DNA of 64,000 nt from Trichosphaerium sp. ATCC 40318 (taxonomy: Eukaryota > Discosea > Flabellinia > Trichosidae), in contig JALMLS010000091.1 of the NCBI GenBank assembly GCA_038496445.1, forward strand, positions 1 through 64,000, in the 5' to 3' direction. Below are positions 46,624-57,434 of the stretch, piece by piece; position 1 is the first letter of the stretch; each line of letters opens with the position of its first letter. A program made the translations under genes and the position numbers. The notes beneath the pieces are model-generated. The model did no database searches. It saw nothing but the letters and a program-made list of their open reading frames with translations, and was not told the origin of the DNA.

Positions 46624-47321
46624 ATGGCTGATGACCGTTCGTACTATGCAAGAGGGGCACGTTTACGAGTAATTTTAATGTATTTTGTCTGTAGCGCATG
46701 TATATAATCTGATAAGGAGTCCTAGCCTTTGAAAGTGCTCCTGCTTGCAGGTTGTATTTTACTGGCAAATAAACCAGGTGGTTAGGCTTACAGTTGATGA
46801 GGATTATGCACACACAAGTTTTGGACATTCCCGAGTAGAGGCTTGGAGGTAAGCTCGCAATTACCCCTTGCGAGCGTGTGACTGCTTTAGTCTTCGCAAG
46901 GAGGCTATTTACGCTTATGCGGCATCAACACTTTAAACCAACTCCCTCATCTCACGTCCTAAACCGACGTTATTCGTAGGGCCCACGAATAACGTCGGGA
47001 TGAGTGTGGTGTCTAACAAGACTATTTTACAACTGAATTGCGAACGTGCTTTTAGAGTGTTAACACTCTTTTTAGGAGCCAATGCTAGACTTATTGCAAG
47101 AAGCTGATGATGAAATAAAGAAACTAAAGGCAGAACTTGCAAAATCACGCACAGAAAACAACACACTTAAACGGAAACTCACAGTACTTAAAACACATGA
47201 TAAAAAGTGGAAGAAACGAGCTAAGACGCTTTTCAATGAGAAAAAAGCTGTACAGGAAGCAAGGAAAGCTCTTGATGATTATCTAGTTTGTGATTCAGAT
47301 AGTGAAGAATGGTCCGAGTAA
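46624..47321 (+). CDS. Small coiled-coil protein
   Basis: ATG 46624 (MADDRSYYARGARLR) followed by an intron and an exon with QINQVVRLTVDEDYAHTSFG near 46755-46815. The last exon at 47077-47321 encodes MLDLLQEADDEIKKLKAELA and continues with a heptad-like, charged helix to DSDSEEWSE and a TAA stop. It is probably a coiled coil. The middle splice could not be resolved: a short exon around 46930-46985 may exist. No family recognised. Confidence 0.5.
46961..46995. repeat. Perfect 14-base-arm hairpin
   Basis: ccgacgttattcgt and acgaataacgtcgg flank a 7-base agggccc loop. It lies in probable intron sequence of the coiled-coil gene. Confidence 0.8.
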
Positions 47322-47874
47322 ACAAATAATTTTTTCTGTCTTGTAACATAAAATAAAATGTAAAATAGTTAATTAACGAACAGTGCACTTATGTAATAGA
47401 AAGACTTTTGAAAATCGAGTAGATAACCGAGCAGTTACAGTCAGGGAATCGACTCGGATTTGTGGAGACTTTTTTTTACTCGTAATCTCAACTTTCAGCA
47501 GAACATTGTGGTTCACTATCAAACTTATATCTTCATAAGAGGCTTGAGTATCGTGTTGATAATTGAAAGAGTGCATAGCGAAAAATATTGGATACGTGTA
47601 GCTGATAGGATCTATAGAAATGTGCCAAAAATTGAGATTAGAGGTAATACCATTTTATCAGCAACTTTTTTGATTCACTGGTAGAATACACATTGGAAAT
47701 CGTCACAAACTGGACTTATTTTGTTTTGCACGTGACATTTTAAATCTCACTTTAACACGTAATGTTGCCCATGAAAATCTTTGTAGGTTGATTATATTAT
47801 TTTACAGCAACAGTTTTATGTAAGAAAACACAGAAAAATTTTTCTCACTTTCTTTGGTTTTCGCTTCTTTGTTA
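47322..47874. other. Convergent intergenic region
   Basis: Between the coiled-coil and PIG-T 3' ends; no exon or repeat recognised. Confidence 0.5.
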
Positions 47875-50303
47875 TTACTTGTCAATAAATGAGACTAATT
47901 TTTCAACCAAGCGAGTAACAAGCCGGTTTGATTTGAATGATTTACCACCCGTGTAGATATTTTTAAAGTGGCGTGTAGCTGCACTGTAAATAGTCCCAAA
48001 AAATAGAGCAAATGCTGTACAACTCATTGTAATTACGTTGTATGGCATACCTAACGCCGTTAGCATTAACCAAACCAAGTTATAAAAAAACCCTGACGGT
48101 AGTGTTTTAATTGGTTATAGGCTTGAAACACCGCACTCAAAGGACTGGCACAGGTAGTGGCGCAATTTTTTTTTGTAGAATGAGTTTCACAGCAACGTAC
48201 TGAAATCTGGGTTAGGCAATGAGACTGTCAAGCCATCTGTATACATTCTTCTAGAAATAATATGCTGTGTAGTTCGCTTGTAAAGCAAAGGAGACCATTC
48301 GTCATCTAAAAACGCATCCTGTTGCGAAGAAGCTTTCTGCTTTACTACAATCATAGCTGGTGGTAAATCAAATCCTCTAATTACGAGTCAAAATCAACTA
48401 CGCGAGTAAAAGTTAGACTACTTGCCTGTGGGAATCTGGAGGAAACTCTGTCCAATGCATAAAAGCTCTATCAAAGGATATACGGATACTCAGCGTAGAG
48501 TGTGCCGGCAAGGTGAACGAAAATTCGAAGATAGTTGGTTTCTTACGATCTTCACTTGGTTCTAAGCGCACAGAGGATAGAATAGACTTTACAAGAAGGA
48601 GTATAAGTAGTGAGAACGCCACTCAAACAAAATAGTTTCTTGCATCTACGTACCTTCATTTCAGGGACATGTGTACCATTCACGAATGTTTTCATTGTGT
48701 GGAAGTAAAATTTAACAAACCAAGGCACGTAGTTAAAGAAATCCACGTCAACAGCATTATTTCCCCTAGCAAACTGAATGAGAATTAAAAAACAGCCAAA
48801 AAAGGTCTGTTTATAAACAGCACAGTTTCCAAAAAAATTCCTGTTGTGCGTTTTCTTTGTACCTGTTCAAAAAATCTATCGCAAATCCACCAGATTGCTG
48901 TCCGTGACCAGTTAAGTGTCTTCTTACAGTGAATAAAGGCTTTGCTGTATCAATACGATCTTTAACTTTAAATGACAAGGAGAGAGGCTTTTCTCTCTTC
49001 GTCAAGTCAAAAGCTACAAGATCACCTCGTTGCTCTGGGTTTGCTGTAGCACTTATCTCAATTTTATCACCTTTGTGTTCATAATTAGCTAAAAAGCTAA
49101 CTATACATTTAACCGTACTAGGATGAGCAATGTAAATCATTGAATTTGTAGCGAGAGGGCAAGGCTTAACCGATTTCGCGTTCAATAAATCTTTAAGCGA
49201 AATACTATTTTTCTTCGTTTTTGGTGTTGCCAAGATCAATGTAAGTGTTTGTACAAGTTCTAGAGATACTTTTTTGCAATCCTAAATGAAGAATAAGAGT
49301 GTTATAGATTGACGATAAAGGTTTGTTGGTAACTGGGTTTTACCTCATCTGAGCACGTAGGACGAAAGTGTAATCCCATGGAATGATACTTTGCATTGTA
49401 GAGCTTCTTAGGAGGACTCATTAAGGCAGCTAAGCCGCCTTGAGATCGGCAAGGAAGCAATTTTAGCCATGGAGAAATATTCTCTATGCAAACAGCTTCA
49501 CCAGGTAATAAACCATGTTTGAATTGCGCATGAGTCACTAGAAACAATCATAGAGTTAGATATTCACTTATCAGCAAACATAAAGAAAACAAAGATGTCG
49601 TACTTCCTTGGTACATGTTGCTCCTTCCAGTGTGAGAATACGCTGTGTAAGGTACCGCTATTGTGGTATTTTGCAACGCTGATAATGATGTGCAAAATAA
49701 CCCACCAAGTGACTATTTGATCTTGAGCGTTATGAATATCCAGATTAACTACTGCGTACTTGTGTTAATGTTGCCCATTTATCATCTAGAGTCTTCGTAT
49801 TGTCATTTGTAAACCAAGCAGCAAGTTCAGCGCCTACGTGTCAAAATGATTTAGTTTTGTTATGACAAGTACTTGAACAGGTACTATCATATTCTATTTA
49901 CGGTGTATGTACCTGCTGGCGCTGGAAAAGGTGGATTACCCCAACTAATTTAAAAATCAATTTATTTAACTAACAATCGCCACGCACCGATCATACATCC
50001 ATCGTCCTTGCGTCATAGTCAAATGTAACTCCTGCAATCCGAATTCGTTCAAAATTGTCCCTGCGGCCTTTGGAAACAACGTATAGTGTTTAACTAGCAT
50101 CAATAAGTATATAGCGCGTATATAAGTGTTTTATCAGTACAAAGAGTATCTGCCTTGTCTTGTGGGCTCCACTGTACAGTAAACTGAAAGTGAGCCATCA
50201 CATCACCATGTTTCAAGGGTTTTAGGAGGAGTTCCTCTGAGAAAACCTCGCTGCATAGTACAAATGCAATCAAGTAAGCGAAAACAACGGCTAGTAGGCG
50301 CAT
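47875..50303 (-). CDS. PIGT: PIG-T, GPI transamidase complex subunit
   Basis: ATG 50303 gives a signal peptide (MRLLAVVFAYLIAFVLC) followed by EELLLKPLKHGDVMAHFQF, the PIG-T start. Then come GEAVCIENISPWLKLLPCRS near 49490-49430 with the conserved Cys used for bonding to the catalytic subunit region, KYHSMGLHFRPTC near 49385-49345, RHLTGHGQQSGGFAIDFLNR near 48920-48870, VPWFVKFYFHTMK near 48730-48690, EPSEDRKKPTIFEFSFTLPA near 48565-48505 and RAFMHWTEFPPDSHR near 48470-48430. A C-terminal membrane helix (MPYNVITMSCTAFALFFGTI) and a basic tail end at TAA 47875-47877. PIG-T acts in the ER membrane, where the complex attaches GPI anchors to proteins. The order and spacing match the animal protein throughout. 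Confidence 0.93.
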
Positions 50304-50565
50304 TTGGTATCCTTGGAGAAACTATTTAAATTTGCGCTTAACTCTAGTTGTTTATTGTATCCAACGTTCAAAAACAGTTTTCCAACGCTCGGTAATCACG
50401 TGGTTCAGTTGATTAACCACTACTGCCGAAACAATCTTTCTTAGCCCAAAAAAAAGGTCAAACTACTTAACTTAAAAACTACAAGTCGTGTTTATTTTAC
50501 ATTAATAACTGTCACCTGTTATCCTAGCAGCTACAAGGTGCCGACGCATTCACATAGTGTTTTTT
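50304..50565. promoter_or_regulatory. Divergent promoter region, PIG-T / PI-PLC-like gene
   Basis: 262 bases between two start codons on opposite strands. No clear motif. Confidence 0.45.
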
Positions 50566-53045
50566 ATGCAATCCAAAACTCTCCTCATTGCAACTGCGTT
50601 ATTGGCGTGCTTATGCGGCGTCATAGCGAATGGTACACGCTTTTATAGCTTGTAATGTTTAAACTCGGATTAGTTCGCTTCAACTCCCTCCCATCAGGTG
50701 ATTATCCGTGCTGGTTACCTCGCGTTATTAGCGCACAACGCTGTACGCACCGTTTAAAGATTTCATGTGATAACGCTTATTAACTAAACCATCAGATCTA
50801 CAACAGGATACTCCTGTCAACTATGCCACGTATATTGGATCTCATAACTCCTTCTCCTCTGCTTATTATCGCAGAGCCAATCTACCTCAATTTCTTCCTG
50901 AAGGCTATTACAATCAAGAATTCAATATAACTCAACAGCTTAACTGGGGTGCACGTTGGATAGGTACGCAGAAAGAAAAAACAAAACCAGTTAAAAAAAG
51001 TAATTCATGTAACACTTCACTTCAGAGCTCGATTTGCATTACACGGCTCATCCAGATTTTGGAACTGACGATATCCGAATTTGCCACACTGATCCTGATG
51101 TGTACGATATCTGTTATGCTACACCATTTAATCGTACGTCTTGTCACTTAAAGCAGCTTCCATAAATGTCAAAAAAAAAAGAAAAATGCGGTGCTTGCCT
51201 CTTGTTTTCGGATTTGATTTTTTAAGTCTAGAACTCTGTTTATGGATAGATACTTATTCTCTAATTATTTTTCTTTAGAGGATGTATCTATATCTTGCAC
51301 TGCTTATGACTTCATCGATTATGGAGTACAGGGAACTGGATGCCTTCCAGTTGATCCTACCTTTGATGTAATGCTCACTGAGATTAATGATTGGTTGGAT
51401 AATTTTTATGCCACAGAATATGATACTTATGCTGCTGATGAAAGATCACCTGAGGTAACAACCTCTTAGACGAAAGAAGCGCCTATTTTCTTATATTTTT
51501 TTGTAGGTTGTTTTGGTTGAACTTGATACGACAATTTTTGGTCAAGGCCTTGATACTGCAACAGAGTATGTAGCGTTTTGCTTCTTTTTTTTAAATAAAT
51601 TGTTTCGCCTCTTTCTCTTTTGCTAACAACTCTCAAAAGGAATCGAATTCGAAATGACATTTTTGCAACGATTGCTAACCATCCTATCATGTCAAAGGTG
51701 CTCCTCTATTTTAATTATTACCTACATCAAGGCTATTCTAATCCTTTTTTTTTTGTAGACCTTCAATAGATCAAGTATTGTTGATCCTTCTGCACGCCCA
51801 GTAATATGGCCTACGCCTAACGAGATGCAAGCAATTGGTAAATCTGTAGTATTTATCACTACTATCAATGGACCAATATCTGAGTACGTAACAGTAATAG
51901 CACTGGTATTTGCTTACTTTGTTTTAAACTAGTATTTCCTTCAACCCAATTTCAACTGCCCAAATCGCAAGCATTGACACTAATGTTGCCAACCATGGGA
52001 GAGGAGTTCCTAGGAATTTGAATTTCGATGATGACGGCACTTGTACTCACAACGGTGTGGCTGTAGTGAACGGAGATGTTGGTGGGTTTTGCAAAAATAA
52101 TTTACAAAAAATTTAGCTTAATTTTTTTCTTCTAGCTACTTCCTTCAGAGAAGATCTTATTGAGTGGTTTATTGGACCTATTGCTATCCTTGATAACAAA
52201 GTTGATACAGGAATTTTTCTACCTAACACAACACAAGCCTGTGTACGTAGTAAGGCACCTGTATTTATCATCTCACCTTATGTAGTACCGCTGTGGTATA
52301 ATCCCTAAATTCGATCGTATTACAGCAATTAAAATGGCTGAACATTTATCTTGGTCGTTCGAGCAGTTTGAACCGCAACCAGGTTTGAACACCCTTATGA
52401 GGTGGGAAACAGGTCGTTGGTCTACTAGCGCCTGGGCAACAGCTCAAGATGATCCAGAGCTCAGAGCTTGTCGTCAAAACGGAGCATCAAACGGTGGTTG
52501 GCAAATCGCTAATAGTACCGAACTTGGTATGGATTGCCCAGCCGGTCATACATGGGATATCCCACGTAATGCGTTTGACAATAATGCATTATGGCAACTC
52601 GCCAAAAGCTTGAATCATGACGTTGGTCTTAGCGATGAGTTTTCGCAAGCTTTCTGGGGTACTGTTTACAGCATTACTTTGTTACATTAAACTATAGTAT
52701 ACTGACGTGTATTAAGGCACTACTTGTAATGTAATGGTACCACCAACAGATACACCTACAGTAGCACCTACAAACCCTGTTTCGCCACCAACAAATGCAC
52801 CTGTTCAAGTGCAACAAGGTATGTTAAGGCGCATGTTTCCTACCTAGTTTTTTTTTTCATTGCTAACTTGTTATTTTTTTTTTGTAGATTTCTCCTTCGA
52901 TTTCTTTAAGTTTAACTTCCCATGGATTATTTGTTTAATCTTTTTAATCCTCTTCTTGGTTGTATTCTTTGTCTTCCTTTGCTGGCCAAATCCAGCCCAG
53001 AAAAAACTGGAGACGTACGAAATTAAGACACAAAAGGGCCCATAA
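50566..53045 (+). CDS. Secreted, membrane-anchored PI-PLC-X-like protein with mucin-like stalk
   Basis: ATG 50566, signal peptide KTLLIATALLACLCGVIA. After two introns come NYATYIGSHNSFSSAYY with the first active-site-type His, QQLNWGARWIELDLHYT and IRICHTDPDVYDICY with the second His, the PI-PLC X-domain order. Later exons carry VVLVELDTTIFGQGLD, ARPVIWPTPNEMQAIGKSVV, TCTHNGVAVVNGDV, EDLIEWFIGPIAILDNKVDT and WDIPRNAFDNNALWQLAKSL. A Pro/Thr stalk (PPTDTPTVAPTNPVSPPT near 52745-52795) leads to one membrane helix (IICLIFLILFLVVFFVFLCW near 52930-52985) and a short cytoplasmic tail, with TAA at 53045. It probably acts at the cell surface, perhaps on phospho-lipids. About ten short introns. Confidence 0.75.
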
Positions 53046-53410
53046 ATACATAGACTGAAACTAATTTGAGAGGGCGTTAGGCACTCAATAAACATAACTT
53101 ATTGTTGTAAATACTTTTCTATATTTGCATTGCACTCATGTAGTGACACTTCACGCGCCACGAAAGGCTTCTCGAAAAACGCAATACACGTGTGAAAAAT
53201 TCCTCATGAAACTACTTTAACTGAACCGTTCGGGCGTTGTTCTTTTGCAAGTGCACCGCACGTCGGAACATACAACGATTCGTGCACTGAAAGTTGCTGA
53301 CAGTGAAGAAAAACTGTAGAGAAAAAAAAAAGTTTTGTGGAAAAATTTGACTCAAAAAGAATCCAACGACCGCCCCAATTTCTAGACCATTTCGCACATC
53401 AATAGCCATA
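53046..53410. other. Intergenic, nothing recognised
   Basis: Upstream region of the P1 gene; no exon or clear motif. Confidence 0.5.
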
Positions 53411-54178
53411 ATGCAAAACCTATCAGAGAGTACGTCCTCTTTTAATACCGAACAAACGCGATTCAGAATAAGTTAAAACAAAAAAAAACATGCTAATAGA
53501 CATGTATTTATCTGTATTCGCCTTCAAATGGCCTCAAATCATCTATAACCGGCGATTTCTACTTTTTTTTCAAATCAGAAGCTTTCAACTTTAATGCTAC
53601 CAAACACACTCAATATACCAATTATTGTTATAAATACGCTCGCAAACAAACATTTACACGCCGATACAAGCGACAAAGCTTTAAACAAAAAGATCTCAGG
53701 AAACTAATTGTACTGTAGTCGAAAAGTCTGAGCTCGCTTGTACACTCGCCTCCCTCGTAATTGAGGATTCTGGCAAAGAAGTCACAGCCGACAGCATCAA
53801 AGCAGCCGCAAAGGTGCGTTGTTAAGATTATTTACGCGTCTAAACTCTCATTCAGGCCGGTGGCGTTGAGGTTCAAGGATTCTGGGCTTCAATTTTCGAA
53901 AAAGCTTTCAAAAAAAAGAGCGTTAGCGAAATGATTGAAGGATTTAGCGCAGGTGGACCAGGTCCTGCTGCTAGTGGTGATGCTGGCGTAAGTATTTTGT
54001 TTTGTAAACTACAAAAAAACAATTTAAACATCGTCTCGATCGATATTAACTTCCTTCTTAGGCCGCTGCCGGTGAAACCGCTGCTGAACCAGAACCAGAA
54101 GAGGAAGAAGAAGAATCTGAAGCAGACCTCGGTGGTGGTGGTTTGTTCGGTGGATCTGACGATGATGATGACTGGTAA
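53411..54178 (+). CDS. RPLP1: 60S acidic ribosomal protein P1
   Basis: Exon 1 (53411-53429) encodes MQNLSE and splices at agagtacgt to about 53721, giving EKSELACTLASLVIEDSGKE, then VTADSIKAAAK | AGGVEVQGFWASIFEKAFK across a 43-base intron, GFSAGGPGPAASGDAG, and an acidic tail (EPEPEEEEEESEADLGGG). This is the P1 stalk protein of the large ribosomal subunit, which helps recruit translation GTPases. The C-terminus reads GLFGGSDDDDDW rather than the usual SDDDMGFGLFD end. The first intron, about 290 bases, is the longest in the gene, as is common for highly expressed ribosomal genes. Confidence 0.9.
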
Positions 54179-54555
54179 ATATGTTTCAAAGTTCATCTTT
54201 GTATGGACAAAAGAAACAAAACGCCAATCAAAACAAAAAAATCTCAGTCCCTTGTACCTAATATAAACCGAAATTTTAAAACAATCCCTTGTGGTTATCA
54301 TTTAAACTTGTAACGGGTTGTATCGTTTGAAATCTTTTCGAGGGAGTTGCGTATTGTGTTAGCGAAAACTGTGGTGAGAAGCTACGTTTGAGGCATATTT
54401 GATCCTACTTGACGTCATTTAACGCCTTTTGTGACTTAAAAGCAAACCGTAGAATTCCCGAAGGCTCTGATGCTGTTGCTGTAGTTGTAATTGATTGTGA
54501 ACTATTGTACACTACACTCAAGTCGTATTTGTAGTAACATCGTAATTTCTATTTG
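54179..54555. other. Intergenic, nothing recognised
   Basis: No exon or repeat that I can support between the P1 stop codon and the next ATG. Confidence 0.5.
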
Positions 54556-57348
54556 ATGGCAACTACAACAGCGCTACGCGCGCTGTCGCTGTATTTGATA
54601 GTTGGAATATGCGCTTACGCGGCTGTACCTTTAAATCCAGCTTGGATGAAAAGCGACAAAGCTTTCTTAGATAATATGATACTCTCTGGTGCGTATTTAA
54701 CCGCTTTTTCAGGCGTATTAAATGTAGTTTAGACTTGACACTGCCTGGAACCCATGACACAGGAACATACATGCTAGTACGAACGAGGTATCAAAGTATT
54801 CAAGTCTGACACTTTCTGAAAAGACAGAACGCCTTGAGGAAGGTATAGCTCCTAAATGGATACTGGACGTATATACAGCTCTAATAGACTTACGTACGGC
54901 TATTGAAATTAAATGGCATTTTTATTACGCTTTCTCCGTTGACACTTCGCGTTACTTTAACTACAGCCAAAACTAATCGCTTTGCTCAACTATAAAACAT
55001 TCTAAAGCTGGTAGATATCGCTGCACCTTATGACGTAATTAAAAAATGGTCTCATACGCAGTCTTATGACGTTTATGACCAATTACAAAGGGGTATACGT
55101 TTTCTAGATGTTAGAGTTTGTTGGGATGATAAAACATCCGAGTTTAGAACTCTTCATGGCTTGCTAGGCGATACAACTATTGTAAGATGATCAATTTTCT
55201 GTTTTTTTTTCTTCAACAAGCACGGCTACAAAAAACGTGCTTATTTGCGCCTATTGGTGTTTTGTTGATTAAGTGTTTAGAATATGTTAAAGAATATTAC
55301 TCAGTTCATGGATGAGAACACTGAAGAAGTCCTGGTGCGTTCTTTTTGGCAGACAACTTTTTTTCTTTTTTTTTTCAAAGACGTCCATCACAAAAAAGCG
55401 TCTGGAATTAACAATGAATAGGTGCTTCAGTTTGGAAATTTTGCGCAGTTTACACCTGATTTATACACGAAAGCTATCGAGTTGATAAAGGCGGAAATAG
55501 GTACTACAGAGACTGTATTAGCGTTTGTAAACTGAAAAAAAACTTTTTCTATTTTTTTGTCACAAGGGTACTTTTGTGGGGAATTACTTTGCGTATAAAT
55601 CATTGTTTTTAGTGGTGGATATGTGTTGATATTATAAAACGCAATAATAGCTGTTTCAACGCTTATCAAATCAAACACATGATCATGTGATTCACACGTT
55701 GAAGCAGAATAAAACCATTTTTTCTCTCTTCTACTTGGGTCTGTTGTTATTTATTCTTATGTTCTTTAGGTCCTTTGTTATGGTTGTCTGATACTGGGAG
55801 TCCATATGGGTTCGGAACATACAAAGAAATGGTAAAAACTTAGATAACAATCAATTGATGTTTTTTTTTGATTTCTTGTTAATCTCATACAATGTTCTTA
55901 GGTTTCTTCTAATAAGCGTATTGTCGCTTTCTTTGATGCATGTGATTATATCAATGGAGATCCATACTTTTTTTGTAGTCAGCTACTACCTAATCGATGG
56001 GCAAATAATGTACGGTAGCTATCTTTATTATGTAAAGAATTATGAATGAAGAAAAAAATAGGATAACTTTACAACAATGGAAGGGATTGTCTCTGACTCT
56101 GTTGTCGCTGATACAGGATACCCAAATGAAATATATAAACTCCAATGGGTACTAACAGGTAAATATACTTCCCTTTATTTACAGGATCCTTCTTCATCTC
56201 GCAAACTGATAAAAGGCGTAAAAAGAACACGTGGAAGTATGATGGCATGTTTTCACCCACAACATAATCTTCTTGCCTTGAGAGTCCGGATGCTGTACAG
56301 CGCGTCTGGCTGCAACTGAAAACTCAATTTGTTTGAAGTGTGGAGAGGACGACATTGTCGGCATACAAACCATGATTTTTGCCTGAAAGGAAACAACTTT
56401 TTTTTGGAACACGTGTTAATGTTTTTTGTTAAAATCTTTTTAGAGAATGCTGGATTGATTATTGAGAGTGTTTTCGATTTGGGAAAATATGATAGTCTTC
56501 GTGAGCTTAGCCGTGTTGCTAATTCTAATTTGAACAAGTTTATGGAACGCTATTCAGCGTACTCTATAAATTTAATCATGACAGATTTTTTCCAAGAAAC
56601 AGACTCTGTAGAGAGATCACGTATACTTAATCGTAGAATGTGTAATGATAATCCAAAATATCGTGCTCCTCTTGATGATACCAAAAACTGTAGATATTGG
56701 GTATCTAAGAATCTATGTAGCACAAACAAAACAATCGCCAAGTACGTTAAACTATTGTGTTGAGAGTTGACAAATTTATTTTTTACTTTTTTGTTTTTTT
56801 TTCGAAGCTTGTTGTTTACGCTCAAAGATCAATCAACTTGTGATTTTTTTTCTTGTCTTCAAATATCGTGTACTACGTGTAGTTGTAATAATGATATTTT
56901 ACTAAAATTGGAGAGTGCTTCGAGACTCAAAGCTTTTTTTTGAGATTTTTTTTTTTGAGATTCTCTAACTTTTCTTTTTCATTAGTTTGTGTCCACGTTC
57001 TTGTGGGTTGTGTAAAATAAATCCTGGAGAACCTGGAAGTGCGTGTACTAAGAATGATACTTGCTATTACAAGAAATGTCAAACATCAAAGCAGATTTGT
57101 CTCGTTGAGTTTCCAAGAAACGATGGTAAATCTTGTTTTCTTTCTTATTCTTTTCTTATTTTTTTTTCTTTAAAGGTGACCCTTGTGGATCTGCGTATCA
57201 ATGCAAAAGTGGCATATGCTCTTCATTCACTTGTGGTAATGGTAAAACAGTCAGTGAAACACCTTCATGGGTAGTTAAAAACCCAACAAAAGAGCAACAG
57301 ACAAAACTCAAATACTACCTAAATAAGTTTTCGGTAAAGAGCCATTAA
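54556..57348 (+). CDS. Secreted PI-PLC X-domain protein with ShKT-like and Cys-rich C-terminus
   Basis: ATG 54556 with signal peptide (LRALSLYLIVGICAYAAV). After an intron comes LDLTLPGTHDTGTYM near 54730-54770 with the first catalytic His, then YDVYDQLQRGIRFLDVRVCW near 55065-55125 and FRTLHGLLGDTTI with the second His: a bacterial-type PI-PLC X domain. VLQFGNFAQFTPDLY near 55425-55470 and LLWLSDTGSPYGFGTY-type sequence follow. Near 56690-57020 is C-x-YWVSKNLCSTNK and LCPRSCGLC, the ShK-toxin-like domain pattern, then a second Cys-rich region (GEPGSACTKNDTCYYKKCQT, GSAYQCKSGICSSFTCG). Stop TAA at 57348. It is probably secreted or on the surface. Its close neighbour at 50566 is a divergent relative, the two separated only by the P1 gene. 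Confidence 0.8.
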
Positions 57349-57434
57349 TGCTTCTGAACTTGTCCTAATAAAGCAATATTATATATAACCGTATCACAAT
57401 ATGATACAGAAATTGCAGATGTACTGCTATTTAT

